Of a DNA stretch of 31,319 nt, positions 1-10,900 are shown in pieces. The stretch comes from a virus. The stretch is from positions 1-31,319 of the IMG/VR virus record IMGVR_UViG_3300034108_000989. One strand, written 5' to 3'. The notes under the pieces were generated by a model. That model did no database searches. It was not told the origin of the DNA and was given only the letters and a program-made list of their open reading frames with translations. The position numbers and the translations under genes were made by a program. Each line of letters starts with the position of its first letter. The first letter of the stretch is position 1.

Positions 1-194
1 TAAAACTTAGATTTTTAAAGGAATCTATTTTAGTGAATGAGCAAACAGCTGAATATATTGAACGGATAAAATCTACAACCGAGTTAAGTACAATCGAGTT
101 TATGGAATATATTTTAGACATCCAAAAGTTTGCAATAGAGTATTTTAATACTGAAATCCCCGACCCAAATCAAAATATAACTTTAGCACTTTGA
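1..194 (+). CDS. C-terminal part of an unknown small phage protein (runs off the left edge)
   Basis: An open frame enters from the left edge (first complete codon at 3) and ends with TGA at 192-194, leaving 63 visible residues. The visible part is hydrophilic and helix-prone, with segments such as EQTAEYIERIKSTTELS and a C-terminal IPDPNQNITLAL tail. I do not recognise the family. It lies on the same strand as, and directly before, the small-gene operon and is probably its upstream member. Codon use matches the following genes. Reality of the frame is likely because it is uninterrupted and its stop overlaps the next open frame by four bases (TTGA). Confidence 0.55.
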   Translation, partial: KLRFLKESILVNEQTAEYIERIKSTTELSTIEFMEYILDIQKFAIEYFNTEIPDPNQNITLAL

Positions 195-346
195 AACCAA
201 AACCAAGCGAAGACAAACAGGAACGATTGAATAAACTATTAGTAAAACGAACTTTAACCAAAATACCAAATCCAGAAATTGAAAAGCTACAAGCCGAAAT
301 AGATTTGTTAAATTATGGAATAGTGTTAAATAGTGTTAAAGTTTGA
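191..346 (+). CDS. Possible 51-aa hypothetical protein with a TTG start
   Basis: A frame opens at TTG 191-193, which overlaps the preceding TGA stop as TTGA, and ends with TGA at 344-346. It encodes a lysine/glutamate-rich, probably helical peptide (start KPKPSEDKQERLNK). No ATG exists in a useful position, so the call depends on a non-ATG start coupled to termination of the upstream gene. It fills an otherwise empty stretch and has phage-like codon use. No function can be assigned. The alternative is that 195-366 is simply non-coding spacer before the promoter at 342-374, which overlaps the last codons. Confidence 0.4.
   Translation: MKPKPSEDKQERLNKLLVKRTLTKIPNPEIEKLQAEIDLLNYGIVLNSVKV
321..340 (+). 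repeat. Tandem duplication of TAGTGTTAAA
   Basis: The 10-mer TAGTGTTAAA occurs twice back to back at 321-330 and 331-340. It lies at the very end of the possible 51-aa frame, just upstream of the -33 element of the promoter. It may be a slippage duplication; no function is evident. Confidence 0.85.
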
Positions 347-374
347 GCCATGTAAAATTAGTTTTTTATTTTTG
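342..374 (+). promoter_or_regulatory. Flavobacterial-type promoter for the small-gene operon
   Basis: TTTG at 342-345 is followed after 21 bases by TATTTTTG at 367-374. This fits the Bacteroidota pattern TTG-N17-23-TAnnTTTG known for Flavobacterium and Bacteroides. The last G is 22 bases before the ATG at 397, giving a short leader. It is the only site in the window where both elements are clear. Confidence 0.6.
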
Positions 375-396
375 GGTATAATTTAAAAACAATAAT

Positions 397-603
397 ATGA
401 AACAAACAGCAGTAGAATGGTTATACGAAAGATTGGAAAGAATGATTCCAAGAAGCGCTTTATATGATATTGACAAGAGAGAATATTTTAAACAAGCCAA
501 AGAAATGGAAAAGCAACAGATTATCGATGCTTATACACATGAGAGGGTCTTACTTAAAATCACAGCAGAACAATACTACAACGAAACTTATAAAAACCAA
601 TAA
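397..603 (+). CDS. Hypothetical 68-aa protein, first gene after the promoter
   Basis: A 68-residue protein beginning MKQTAVEWLYERLERM. The sequence is charged and predicted helical, with many Lys, Glu and Tyr residues and no membrane segment. The opening resembles small phage proteins of the type 'TAVEWLVEQL' common in flavobacterial phages, whose function is unknown. The ATG follows an A/T-rich leader without a Shine-Dalgarno site, as is usual in Bacteroidota, and lies 22 bases after the -7 element. The next gene starts four bases after its stop, so it heads a tight operon. Confidence 0.75.
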   Translation: MKQTAVEWLYERLERMIPRSALYDIDKREYFKQAKEMEKQQIIDAYTHERVLLKITAEQYYNETYKNQ

Positions 604-607
604 GATT

Positions 608-763
608 ATGTCTGAACAAGATGCTAAAAATTGGTTTTATAATTTATCTCCAAGTGAAAGAAGTAAACTATCTTTAAAATACAGAAACACTTATGGTTAT
701 GGAACTTTTAAAGATTATGTATTTTTAGAAATTTATACCCAAGAACAATTAAAAAAACAATAA
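608..763 (+). CDS. Hypothetical 51-aa protein
   Basis: A 51-residue protein starting MSEQDAKNWFYNLSPSE. The frame stays open upstream to an ATG at 464, but that start would lie inside the previous gene; the ATG at 608 follows the previous stop by four bases and gives a normal phage-like protein, so I use it. It is rich in Tyr and Lys, soluble, with no recognisable domain. The next gene begins two bases after its stop codon, consistent with one polycistronic message. Confidence 0.65.
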   Translation: MSEQDAKNWFYNLSPSERSKLSLKYRNTYGYGTFKDYVFLEIYTQEQLKKQ

Positions 764-764
764 T

Positions 765-986
765 ATGACACCAAAAAAATTCAATTCGCTTGTTGTTATT
801 GAAAATCAAAACGGACATTTTTACAAAGCATCTTTTCAAGGATTGCCTATCACTGAAAAAGAGCTTTTTGAAAGAATTCTTAAAACTAAAAAAGAATCAG
901 GTTTTAGAATCAGTCATTACGTAGAAGCATTTGCTAAAACAAATCGTAACTTTAATGTTTTAATGCAAGAACAAGATGTTAGTTAA
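765..986 (+). CDS. Hypothetical 73-aa protein
   Basis: A 73-residue soluble protein beginning MTPKKFNSLVVIENQNG. The first half looks beta-rich (SLVVIENQNGHFYKASF) and the second half helical (ELFERILKTKK). I do not recognise a family. It starts two bases after the previous stop and its last codons overlap the next gene by 11 bases, which argues for translational coupling with the zinc-finger protein downstream. Confidence 0.65.
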   Translation: MTPKKFNSLVVIENQNGHFYKASFQGLPITEKELFERILKTKKESGFRISHYVEAFAKTNRNFNVLMQEQDVS

Positions 987-1386
987 GCCGAAGAAGTGTA
1001 AAATATGTTCTACGGAATTTAAGCCTCACAAATCAACAGATAGATTTTGTTCCTTAGAATGTTTCAAAAAGCAAAAGAAAAGCGAACCAAAGAAGCGATT
1101 TGACAAAATTCCAAATGTTTCAAAGAAAAGAAAGATTGAGAATTTACAATATCAAGTATTGAGGGCAGAATTTTTGAATAAGCCGGAAAATAAAATTTGC
1201 TTTATTGATGGATGTAATAAAGAAGCAAATACAATTGAGCATCGAGCTGGTAGATGGGGAAAGAATTTTTTAGACACTTCTACTTGGGCAGGTTGCTGTT
1301 TAGAGCATAATTTAGAATTAGAAAATAATCCCGAACTTAGCAAAAAATATCAGTTCAGTAAAATAACCGGAAAACCTAAACAATAG
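976..1386 (+). CDS. Zinc-finger / HNH-like putative nuclease
   Basis: A 136-residue basic protein with two probable metal-binding parts. Residues 8-29 form a zinc finger (C8, C11, C25, C29; CKICSTEF...RFCSLECF). Residues 75-117 contain CFIDGC, then IEHRAGR, then C107/C108 and EHNLELENNPEL, a pattern of Cys pairs, His and Asn like the HNH (His-Me finger) nuclease fold found in small phage proteins. The catalytic His would be H89, or H111 with N112 or N117; I cannot settle which. It overlaps the preceding gene and is followed at once by a RusA-type resolvase, which suggests a DNA recombination or processing role. NinG-type recombination proteins are an alternative. Confidence 0.65.
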   Translation: MLVKPKKCKICSTEFKPHKSTDRFCSLECFKKQKKSEPKKRFDKIPNVSKKRKIENLQYQVLRAEFLNKPENKICFIDGCNKEANTIEHRAGRWGKNFLDTSTWAGCCLEHNLELENNPELSKKYQFSKITGKPKQ

Positions 1387-1761
1387 ATGATTGAGCAACA
1401 GACAGAATTTAAAGGCAAAATAATCGGAAACACCCCTTCAAAGAGTAATTGCTACAAAATAATTACTATCGGAAAACACGCATCTTTAGCAAAAACAACA
1501 GCTCTTAAAAAGTATGAAGAATCTTTTTTTTGGCAAATAGGAAGTCTTAGAGATAAAATGATTGATGTTCCTTTTGAATTTTATGTGGATGTTTTTTATC
1601 CTTCAAAACGTTCTGATTTAGACGGGTCTTTTAAAATTGTTTTGGACTGTTTACAAAAAGCAAAGGTTATTAAAAATGATAATAATTGCTCATTAATTCA
1701 TGCAAGAAAATTTATTGACAAAGAAAATCCAAGAATCGAATTTACAATTAAAATAGCTTAA
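1387..1761 (+). CDS. rusA: RusA-family Holliday junction resolvase
   Basis: A 124-residue protein matching the RusA endodeoxyribonuclease fold in size and motif order. RusA dimers bind four-way DNA junctions and cut them symmetrically with divalent metal. The active-site segment is visible as RSDLDGSFKIVLDCL (D77, D79, K83, D87), followed by IKNDNN with D98; these match the acidic cluster and lysine of RusA. The N-terminal strand (FKGKIIGNTPSKSN) and the C-terminal strand (RIEFTIKI) also fit. The canonical DxDN is here DLDG, a small deviation. ATG follows the previous TAG directly. In phages this activity resolves recombination or replication branches before packaging. Confidence 0.9.
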   Translation: MIEQQTEFKGKIIGNTPSKSNCYKIITIGKHASLAKTTALKKYEESFFWQIGSLRDKMIDVPFEFYVDVFYPSKRSDLDGSFKIVLDCLQKAKVIKNDNNCSLIHARKFIDKENPRIEFTIKIA

Positions 1762-1763
1762 CC

Positions 1764-1895
1764 ATGAAACTCACACCTCAGCAAAAAGCATTATTGAAAA
1801 ATATTTCCTCCGACAAGGAAAGAATACAACAAAAAGCTAGATTCTTTCGAGAAAACCAATCTAAAGAAAGTGATAACAAAAAACCCGATAATTAA
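1764..1895 (+). CDS. Small 43-aa basic protein ending inside the terminator
   Basis: ATG at 1764 opens a 43-codon frame ending with TAA at 1893-1895, beginning MKLTPQQKALLKNISSD. It is highly charged and probably one helix plus a disordered Lys/Asp/Asn tail. It starts two bases after the RusA stop. Its final codons form the left arm and loop of the terminator hairpin at 1881-1904, so gene end and transcription end are merged. No family is recognised. The tight spacing makes a real gene plausible. Confidence 0.55.
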   Translation: MKLTPQQKALLKNISSDKERIQQKARFFRENQSKESDNKKPDN

Positions 1896-1904
1896 ATCGG
1901 GTTT
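1881..1904. terminator. Bidirectional intrinsic terminator between convergent operons
   Basis: A perfect 9-bp stem, AAACCCGAT (1881-1889) with ATCGGGTTT (1896-1904), encloses a 6-base loop. On the plus strand it is followed by CTTTTT; on the minus strand the stem is followed by a run of Ts before GTTATC. It ends the plus-strand small-gene operon (inside the last gene) and lies just past the stop of the minus-strand giant gene at 1909. Confidence 0.85.
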
Positions 1905-1908
1905 CTTT

Positions 1909-4900
1909 TTATGGTCTTGGTGGTCTTGGTATAGACGGTCTTCTTGGTCTTTGATAGCTGTTTTTCTTTTCTTTTGGCTTGTCATAAACCTGAGAATTTA
2001 TACCTAATGCAGCAGTTGTAATAAAGAAATCTCCCCATAAGCCGGGTTGCTCTTTTTTAATCTCGCTTATTGCTTCCCAATACATCGGTTTTAAATTTGC
2101 AACATCACCTAAAACATCATATTCTTTTCCATATCTGTCAACTCTTATTTCTTTGCCATCAACTTCTTCATGGTGAGATGAAAGATACTTCCATAAAATA
2201 CCCATTGAAGGGTTGAATTTATTTGTTGCAAAATCAAGCATTAATTGTTCTCTTGTTCTTGATCCAAATTTAGTTCCTCCTTTTGAAATTTCTCCGGTAT
2301 TTACATTTTTATTTTCATCGGTCCAAATTCTTGAAATTAAAGTAACAGCAGGCATCATTCCGTGCCAAGGGTCGATTCTAATATTACCTATTTTTAATTT
2401 ACCAAAATCAGAACTTCTTGGGTCTGTTTCTATTGTAGCAACCGGTTCGTCTTCGTCGTCATAACCTAATGCTGCTTGCAACAATAATAACATTCCGGTA
2501 GTGGTAGTTACAAACTTCATCATATCGGTTATTGCTATTTTCTGTGCTACACTTGGTTTAAATGGTTCTTTTGGATTACCTAATGAAAGATAGAAATATG
2601 GATTCAGTTGATTAATAACTGAAACTGCATTTCTAAAAGAGAAAAATATAACTGAAAGCAATTTACTGTTAGATTGTAACATTCCTATATTCGCTCTACC
2701 GGTCATTGTGTTTATAGCTGAAGCCAGTTTTTTATACTCTTCCAAGTTATCAATAGGATTTTTTAAATCCGCTTCTAATATTTGCATACCATCTTCAAAC
2801 CTAGCTACTCTTAATTCATTCATGTAAACACTATTCCCTCTTTCAAGTATTCTAAGTGGATTTGCATTTTTCCAATATTGTTCCAACGTTGCCTTATTAG
2901 AACCTCTTAATTCTTTTCCTAATAATTCCATCATAAAAGCATAAGGACTTTTGAATTCTTTATTATTGGATATTTTACCAAGTCCTTTACCGAATAAATC
3001 CCATAACGCACTAGCTAAATCACCTAAAAACTGCTCTTCTTTAGCTTCTAGTTTGTGGTCCACCTCAGTCAAAGCGAGTTTTGACTGCTTCATTGTTGTG
3101 TAATTTTCTCTAGCTTTTGTAATCGACTCGTATTCCTTAGCTTTTGATTCGCTAGCCATTGCTTTGAACATCTTTTTAAAGATTTCAAACATTTGTCTTG
3201 GGTTACTTAATGTTCGGCTTATTGTTTGAATACCTCCTTGAATCATTATCCATGAAAGCTCACCGGTAGCTGTTACAACACGAGCAATATTCCATATAGA
3301 CAATAACTCATCAAAAATCTTTTCTTTTCGACTTCTGTTGTTTAATTCATCGATGTATTTGTCTTTATCATATCTTTCCTGAGTTCTTATTTTTTCAGCC
3401 TGTAAATTAAGTAACTCTTGATCGGCTTTTACAGGAACCGGCTTTTTGATTGTGTAATTTTTATCTTTTATTCTTGTTTCTAATTCAACAATCCGATTTC
3501 TTAATCTTGATTTAGCCAATTGCAATCTTCTTGCCTCGGCAACACCTGAATCAATACGCATTTGATTAACCTCTTCAGTTAATTTTTTCTTTTGTTCTTT
3601 TAATTCTTCAATTTTAGCAGAAGTTACAGGTGTTGGTTTTGTTTTATACTCAATATTTTTAGTTGAAATTTGGTCGTCCAACTTAGAAATACTTCTTTCT
3701 AAACTAGCAATAGAGCGAGTCACTCTTTGTTCGTAAGTAAGTTCTGGTTTTCCAACAATGTTTTCCAAAGTTTCTTTCAACTCATCTCTAACTTGTTTTA
3801 GTTCCTTGGCTTCTTGGTCGTATTCTATTGGAGTTTTTTCAGGTTTGCTTTTTTCTTTGTTAGCAATCTGTTTTTCTAAATCTTCGATTTGATTTCTTAG
3901 TCTTGATTTAATAGCGTCTAAAGCAGTTTTCCATGTTCTTTCAATAGAATCATCATCCAGAGGTAAATCTCTAAGCAAATCCCTTAATTCGCGTTTCATT
4001 TTACGCTCATCTTGTGTAAGCTCGTCTCTTTGTAATCCGCTTCTTAATGGTCTTTTACCTGATTTAGCATCTTCTAATCCGGATATTAATTTACCCATTC
4101 TTCTTAATTTTCGTATTTCAGAAGCTATTTTTTCAGGATTTGGGTTTATTGTCTTACCATATTTAGTAATAGCATCACGTACTTGTCTTAAAGTAAGTTC
4201 AGGATATTCATCAATAATTGTATCTAAAACTTTTTCAGATAAATCATCAATATCTTCAACTCCTTGCTCTACCAATGAGCGAATAAGAGATTCAGGAACC
4301 TTGATATTTCCATCTTCATCAATGTAAACCATTGCAGGTTTTGTATTTTCAAAAATATGGTCATGAAGTCCTTTTTCTGCTCTTTTTTTATCAGAATCAT
4401 TAAGATTTTTATACCAATCAGATTTTTTAATATAGTCAATTCCTTTTTGAACAGAATCAGCTATACTTCCTCCGGCCTCAATAGATTTTGCTACAATTTC
4501 AATAGCACCATCCCAAACCAATGAAGCAGGTGTAGCAGACATGAAAATATCCGGTTTGTTTATTTTGCCTCTACGTATTTTGTTTGCTAAGTCTTTGGCT
4601 TTTTTAGCATTGCTTTGAGGTGTTGGTTTTTTAGATGTTCGTTGAACTTCTTCAACAATGTTTTCCATAGCCAATTTAGCTTCAGCCTCCATTGCTCTTT
4701 GTTCGGCCTCTTTTATTTTTTGTTCTAAATCTTTTAGTTTAGCATCAATTTCTTTGTACTCTTGTAATTTTTCAGCAGAAATTTTGCCGTTGTTTCTAGC
4801 TTTATATGCTTTTACTTGTCTTGAAAGATTGTATTTGAAATTTGTTGAATTATACACTCTGTTTAATGCAGAAATAAATCTACCGGCATCTCTACTTTCG

Positions 4901-7900
4901 GTGTCGAATTCGTTCATTATCTCAGCCATTATTTGATAATGCTTTTCTTCTAATGCAATTCTTTCATCTCCGTCGATTTGAGAGTCTATTTCAGAAGTAA
5001 GTATATCAATAAGTTCCGCGTACACAAATGCTTTTTCAGCCCCTTTTATTTTGTTTGAGCGAACTACTTCCAAAGCGTTATCAAATCCTACTTTTTCAAC
5101 AAACGATTTTGCACTTTCTTGAGCTTTCTCTTGACTTTCAATTTCGTAGTCAAGTCCATATTCAGAAATTGCATCGGTTATTTTTGAAGATTCACCGCCT
5201 GAAACTGCTCTATTTAAAAGAGATTTTTTACTAGGCTTTCTTTCAAAATCTTCATCCGATTCTGTTTGTTGTTTTTTAGTACCTTCTATTTTTGCTTTTA
5301 CATCATCAACATTTACATCGATTCCAAATTTATCTTTTATAGATGCTACTACTTGTTTAATTGCTTCGTCAATTTCAATTCCGGCAGCAATCAAATTTTT
5401 AACAGCAGTTGCAACTAAATCTATTAATTGGTCTTGGCTAAATCCTTGCTTTTTTAAATCAGGGTCTTTTATTCCAGGAAGTAAGTCTTTTACTTTTTGA
5501 GCAATTTTGTCAACTTCGGCATTAACCATAGCTTTTCGTTGCTCTTTTAAATTACCAAACATCGGAACTCCTTTAGAAACCTCTGCTTTTAGTTCGGGAG
5601 TTATGTCAATTGAGTGTTGTTTTGAATCTTCTGATAATTCACTATCTGAAAATATTTTACCTCCTTTTGAAAAAGCATCATCAATATCGGCTAAAGAATT
5701 AACCTCGTATTCTCCTTTGTCGGGTGTTTCGACAAATAAAAAATCACCTTCTTTAAACCTTTCTTTTGCCTGTTGTTTTGACAAATATTTATTTACAGTT
5801 ATTTTTACTGTCTTCGGCTCTTGATTAGTAAGAGCTTTAGCTACTTCACCAACGATACCTAATTTACCTTCTTTTGGTGAACCATAAAAGCCCTTCATTC
5901 CTTTTCCTCCAACTTTAAGACCTTCTCCTTCTATTTCTCCTTTTGATTGAGAAACGGAATCAGACCAACTTTTTTTAGCCTCAACAATAGCTTCTTCTTT
6001 AGAATTAAAGCTAATACCTGGGATATATCCGCTTGGTGTTTCATATACCCAACGATCATTTCTGTTTTTAAATACTTTTTTATCTAAATTAACTGTTTTT
6101 TTGTTTTTTTCAGACTCTTGTTCAATTGTTTTTGCTACTTCTTTCCCTACATAACTTTCGACTTCATTAATGTCTTTTGCTTTAATTATGTTGTCTGGAC
6201 GGCCTGTGTTATTGTTTATAGAAGTTATGGACAAAGTATATTCTTTTCCGTCCATTCTCCAATCTATTTTTCTAACTTGCTTACTCAAATCATAACGTTC
6301 GTTTTGTTGCTCACCGGTAGTCCAAGCGATTTTATCAACGTTTTGAGAAACCGCTTCTTTTAAAGCTACTTTTAAGCCTAATTTAGTCCAAGAGTTTGTG
6401 TCGGTTACGAATGGGGCAGATGGAATATTTGTATCAAATTCTTGAACAGAAATCGATGCTCTATCTAACCTATTTGAATCCCCTCTTGAAATTACTTCAT
6501 TTAGTTCGCTTTCTGTATCAACATTATATTGATCTAACAATTCCCTTAAAATCTTATCATATTCGCTTATTTTATCTTTTCCTTTAAACCCTTCTTTTTT
6601 ACCTTTTTGACCCCAATCCGATTGAATTTCTTCTAAGAACAATACTTTATTGCCGTCAGCATCGGTACGGGTATTCATTCTTAAATGAACAAGTATGTTT
6701 TTTTCATCGAAATGACTTGACTTAAATTCATTATTAGACCTATCGGTTATTTGCTTTAATCCATACTGATTTAAGTATTGTTGTTCTAACATTGATGAAT
6801 TGCCCGGATAACCTAACATTTTTTGATATTCCCCATAAGTAGGTATTCTATTCGGCAACGTAACCAATACCTCTTTGTAATTTTCTTTTTCTCCATCAAG
6901 TTGGTATTGTTTAAATTTGGTGTCGCCTTTTTCGTTAAATTCTTGTTCTATTCGTGTTTTTGCACCTTGCAAACTTTCCCAATATGATGATATCTTTTCT
7001 CCATTTGGTCTGTAAATATGAAATTCACGACTACTTCTTTTTTCTATTCTCCAACCATTATTAGAGTATTCTGTAACTATTCCTGTCGGAGACATTCTTT
7101 GATATTCTTTCCAATCACTATCTATTAATGGCTCTAAATTCTCTGTTTTCTCAACCTCCCTAATCTCAATCCTATTCTCTTTTAAGAATTGGCGAATTTC
7201 AGATTTAGAAACAGTTCCATTTTGACTATTTAACCAATCGCCAAGTCCTGTCCATTTAACTTCATCAGTTTTACCAATAACAGTTTCCCATTCTTTTGCA
7301 GTTAAATTGTCTTTTTTAGTATCAATTAGCGATTTTTCAATATCAGAATAAAAACCATTTACAACTTCAGCGTTTTCTTTGCTTTGTTGTTTTACAATCA
7401 AATCTTGTCCGTTTATTTCAATTCCACGAACTCCTAATTCTTTCAAAACCTCGTCGTTGAATTGTTTTTTATTCCATTGACCACGATGATTTTTTTGGAT
7501 ATAGTTCAATCCTTTTTTAATCGCTTCGGCAATTTCCATTCCTGCATCAATAGAGGTTGCAATAATATCCATAGAAGTATTCCAAATAGCGACAGGAAGA
7601 CCTAACGGATTGCTTTGTAATCCGCCATCGCTTAGTTTTCCTAAATTTACTTTAAGACTTCGTACTTTGTCAGAAAGTTTTTTAGCCTCGTTAGTTGGCT
7701 CGTTTTTGCCAGCAAGATTATTGAGCATTTCCTGAACTTCTGCCTTTCTGCCAATCGGAAACATCCAACCATATTTAGGATTGTATTTACCGCCAATAGC
7801 TTTAATATTGTCTTTTATAGGTCTTGTGTCTCCTTTGATTACAAATGCTTTTTCAGATATATTTTCAAGCGTTATACCTTCTAAATCAATACTTACATTA

Positions 7901-10900
7901 GCGGATGGAACAGGTGCTTCTTGAATATCAATTTCTATTTCGTCATCAATAACACCTTCTTGAATAGCTTTTAATGTTTGTAATTTACCATTTACAATTT
8001 GTTTTCTTCTTGCGTCAATATTACTTTCATTAAACAACAATCTTATTTGTGCCGGTGATTTTGTATTTCTTCTTGATACACGCCCTAATATTTGTTGAAA
8101 TACGTTTCCTGAATAATTAGGCGTAACCATAAATAATACTCTCGGAGCGTCACCATTTTGATCGTCCAAATCAATGCCTGTTGATGCTGATTTTGCTGTT
8201 CCTAAAACAACATCTACTTCATTAGATTGGAATTTATCATTAGCTTCTCCTTTGTCTGATTTTCCAAAAATCTCGGCTACTTTATACCCTTCTGCTTTAA
8301 GCATTTTTGATAATTCTGAAAGAAACCCAGGAACAACTTTATCAATTGCTGTTATTGTTGTTTCGTTAACTCCTTCAGCTATAACAACAACTTTTTTGCC
8401 ATCTTTTATTGCTTTGACAACTTCTTTAAAAGTGTATTTTATTTTAGTTGATTCGCTCCATCGACTTAATTCTCCTGATTTTTGTCCGGATAAATTCATT
8501 TTTTTTCTGAAATTTACTCTTCCGTCATCAGAAACACTTTCATATTCTATTCTGTCATCCCAACTGCTTTCGATTTCGTCTTGCTCATTTGCTTGTTCTT
8601 CGGTAAGTGAGATTTTATCTTCTATAAATTCGCCATAAAAAGGATATTCCCGACGAAGCATTGCTCCTTTGGCGATTATTTCTTCTCTTATTTTTACAAT
8701 ATTTCTTTTAATATCAGCAGGGGCAACACCTTCTTGTAAGGTTACTATTTTTATTTCCTGACCGGTAATAGGGTCTTTTTCTTTTTTTACATTTAAACCA
8801 AGCATACTATACGCCTGTTCTTCTGTAACTCCTGAAACTTCGGATATAAAATAAACAGCACTACCTATTGTGTCCATAGGAGTAGCTGTAACATACATAT
8901 TGTTTTTTGATTTTATATTACCCGCGGCAATAGCCTTCCCTGAATCTTGATTTTTTAAATTATGTGCTTCGTCATAAATTACCAAGCCATAATTATCCTT
9001 ACCTTTTTTACCTGTTCGTAAATCATTGTAAGTGCCAAACTCAAATTCATTCATATCTATTCCCAATGCTTTTGCGTCATTAGCAAAGTTTTTGGTAAGA
9101 ATTGTTGTGTTTTCGCTTATTATCAAAACTTTACCTCCAAATTTGTCAAGATACTCTTTTGCGGTAACTAAAATTTGTCTTGTTTTCCCAACGCCTGTTC
9201 CGTCCGCCAATAAGAAAGACTTCCCCCCGTTTTCAAATAAAGATAATGCGGAATTAACTCCTTGTTTTTGAACCTCGTCAATCTCATAGTCTTTAGATAC
9301 AAAGTTTTTAGTTGGTGGCATTTTAGATTCTGCCTGAACAACTATTCCTGGTCTTTTATTTTCTTGCTCGGCTAAAGGTTTTCCTTTATACTGTTGAACT
9401 GCTCCATCATCTCTTCTATCGGTTGGTTTTCGTTCAATCTGATTTTCGACATCATTAATGACTTGTTTAAGTTCAACTTTTTTGTCGCTTTTTGCTTTGC
9501 CTTCAACAGCCTTGACAATTGGCTCAATTTCTTCTGCTTTTCTGTCATCATTGACAAATTCGTCAACTTGTTCGGGAGTGATGTTTCCATTTTCTATTTG
9601 TTCATTAATTTGTGAAAATATATCGAATTGCTCGGCATCAGCCACTCTGGCTTGTTTTTGTTTTTTTTGTGCATTAGGAATATCTACCGTGTTTATCTTA
9701 ATAGATTCGGCAGTTAATTGTTTTATTTGTTGTCTTTGCGTTTCGTTTATGTTTTTACCAAATGATTGCAAGTCTTTGATTTTTTTCTTGATTTGAGCAT
9801 CACGATTTCTCAACTCTTGAACTTCTTTTTCAATAATAGCTTCGTTTGATCCACGTCCAACCTTTTGCTCAAAATTTAAAGGTTCGTTTTCGTTAAATTC
9901 TACTAATCCGTTAACTCTATTATTTAATAAAATGCTAAGTTCAGAATAGCTTTTTATCTTGTCGTTTTTTAATAAATGTTCAAATATTTCGTTTTCGTGA
10001 GCATTAGTAAGTTTGTCAAAATCTGCTCTTGCTTTACCTACCCATTCTGCGATACTTTCGGCATCTCTATAAGATTTACTTTCTAATGCGTCTTGAAATT
10101 GGTTCAACATTTGCATTGCTTTCCCTTTTGGATTTAGATTTGCAAGTGCGAAAATTTTAACCCAAGACTTCCCATATAAAGCGCTTAATTTAGTTTTAGC
10201 TTGGTTGAAATTTTGAAATGTAGGTAATAGTTTTTCTCTAACATATTTTGCGTTATCAACAACTGTCTGAGCCGCACCTTGATTACTTTCTTGCGCTATT
10301 TTTTGTGCTTCCTCTAAAGTTTCTGCTTCTACAATTTGAGCATTGATGTTTGTAAAATCTGATTTTTTATATTTACTATCATATTGAATTTCGCCACTTG
10401 CCAAATCAGAAAATGCTTTTGTTCTTGAATGTCCTCCCAATATAACAAACTCGCCTGTTTTTGGGTCTTTCCAAATTTGAACAGGAGGAATAGCAGAAAT
10501 ATTTAAAACGCCTTGTTTTGCTTCGTTTACTATTCTGTCATAGGTTTGCTTACTGTATTCAACACCCCTTCCTTGAAAGTCTTTTAATGACGTAGTAAGT
10601 TTATCTAAAGCAATAGAAATAAATCCTTTGGCTTGATCTACTTTTTCTTCTTTAGGAGCAACTTCTTTTTTAGCTTTTGTGGGCTGTTTTTTTTCAGGCT
10701 CGGCAATTGGCTTTTTATTACCAAATTGTTCATTTAAGAAGTTTTCAATATCGTTTATGTCAACTTCTGCTTCAACTTCTCCAACGTCATTGGCGGATTG
10801 TACACTACCTTCTTCAATAGCTTCTGCGGTTGGTTGTTGCTCAACTGCCACTTCTCCCATTTGGTTAGTTCCAAGTTGAACTCCTTCATTAGTTGGAGTA

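Noticed and set aside
464-607. Upstream start for the 51-aa protein at 464
   Set aside because: It would overlap almost all of the preceding 68-aa gene in another frame; ATG at 608 follows that gene's stop by four bases.
1791-1985. Minus-strand 64-codon open frame across the terminator
   Set aside because: It overlaps the plus-strand 43-aa gene, the terminator and the giant gene's end; a real gene there is very unlikely.
8174-8638. 154-codon plus-strand open frame inside the giant gene
   Set aside because: It is antisense to the conserved helicase region, Ser/Leu/Phe rich as expected for reverse reading of charged codons, and has no promoter or operon context.
9394-9796. Overlapping plus-strand open frames of 73 and 112 codons
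   Set aside because: Antisense to a Lys/Glu-rich part of the giant gene; Phe/Cys/Ser-rich composition is a reverse-frame artefact.
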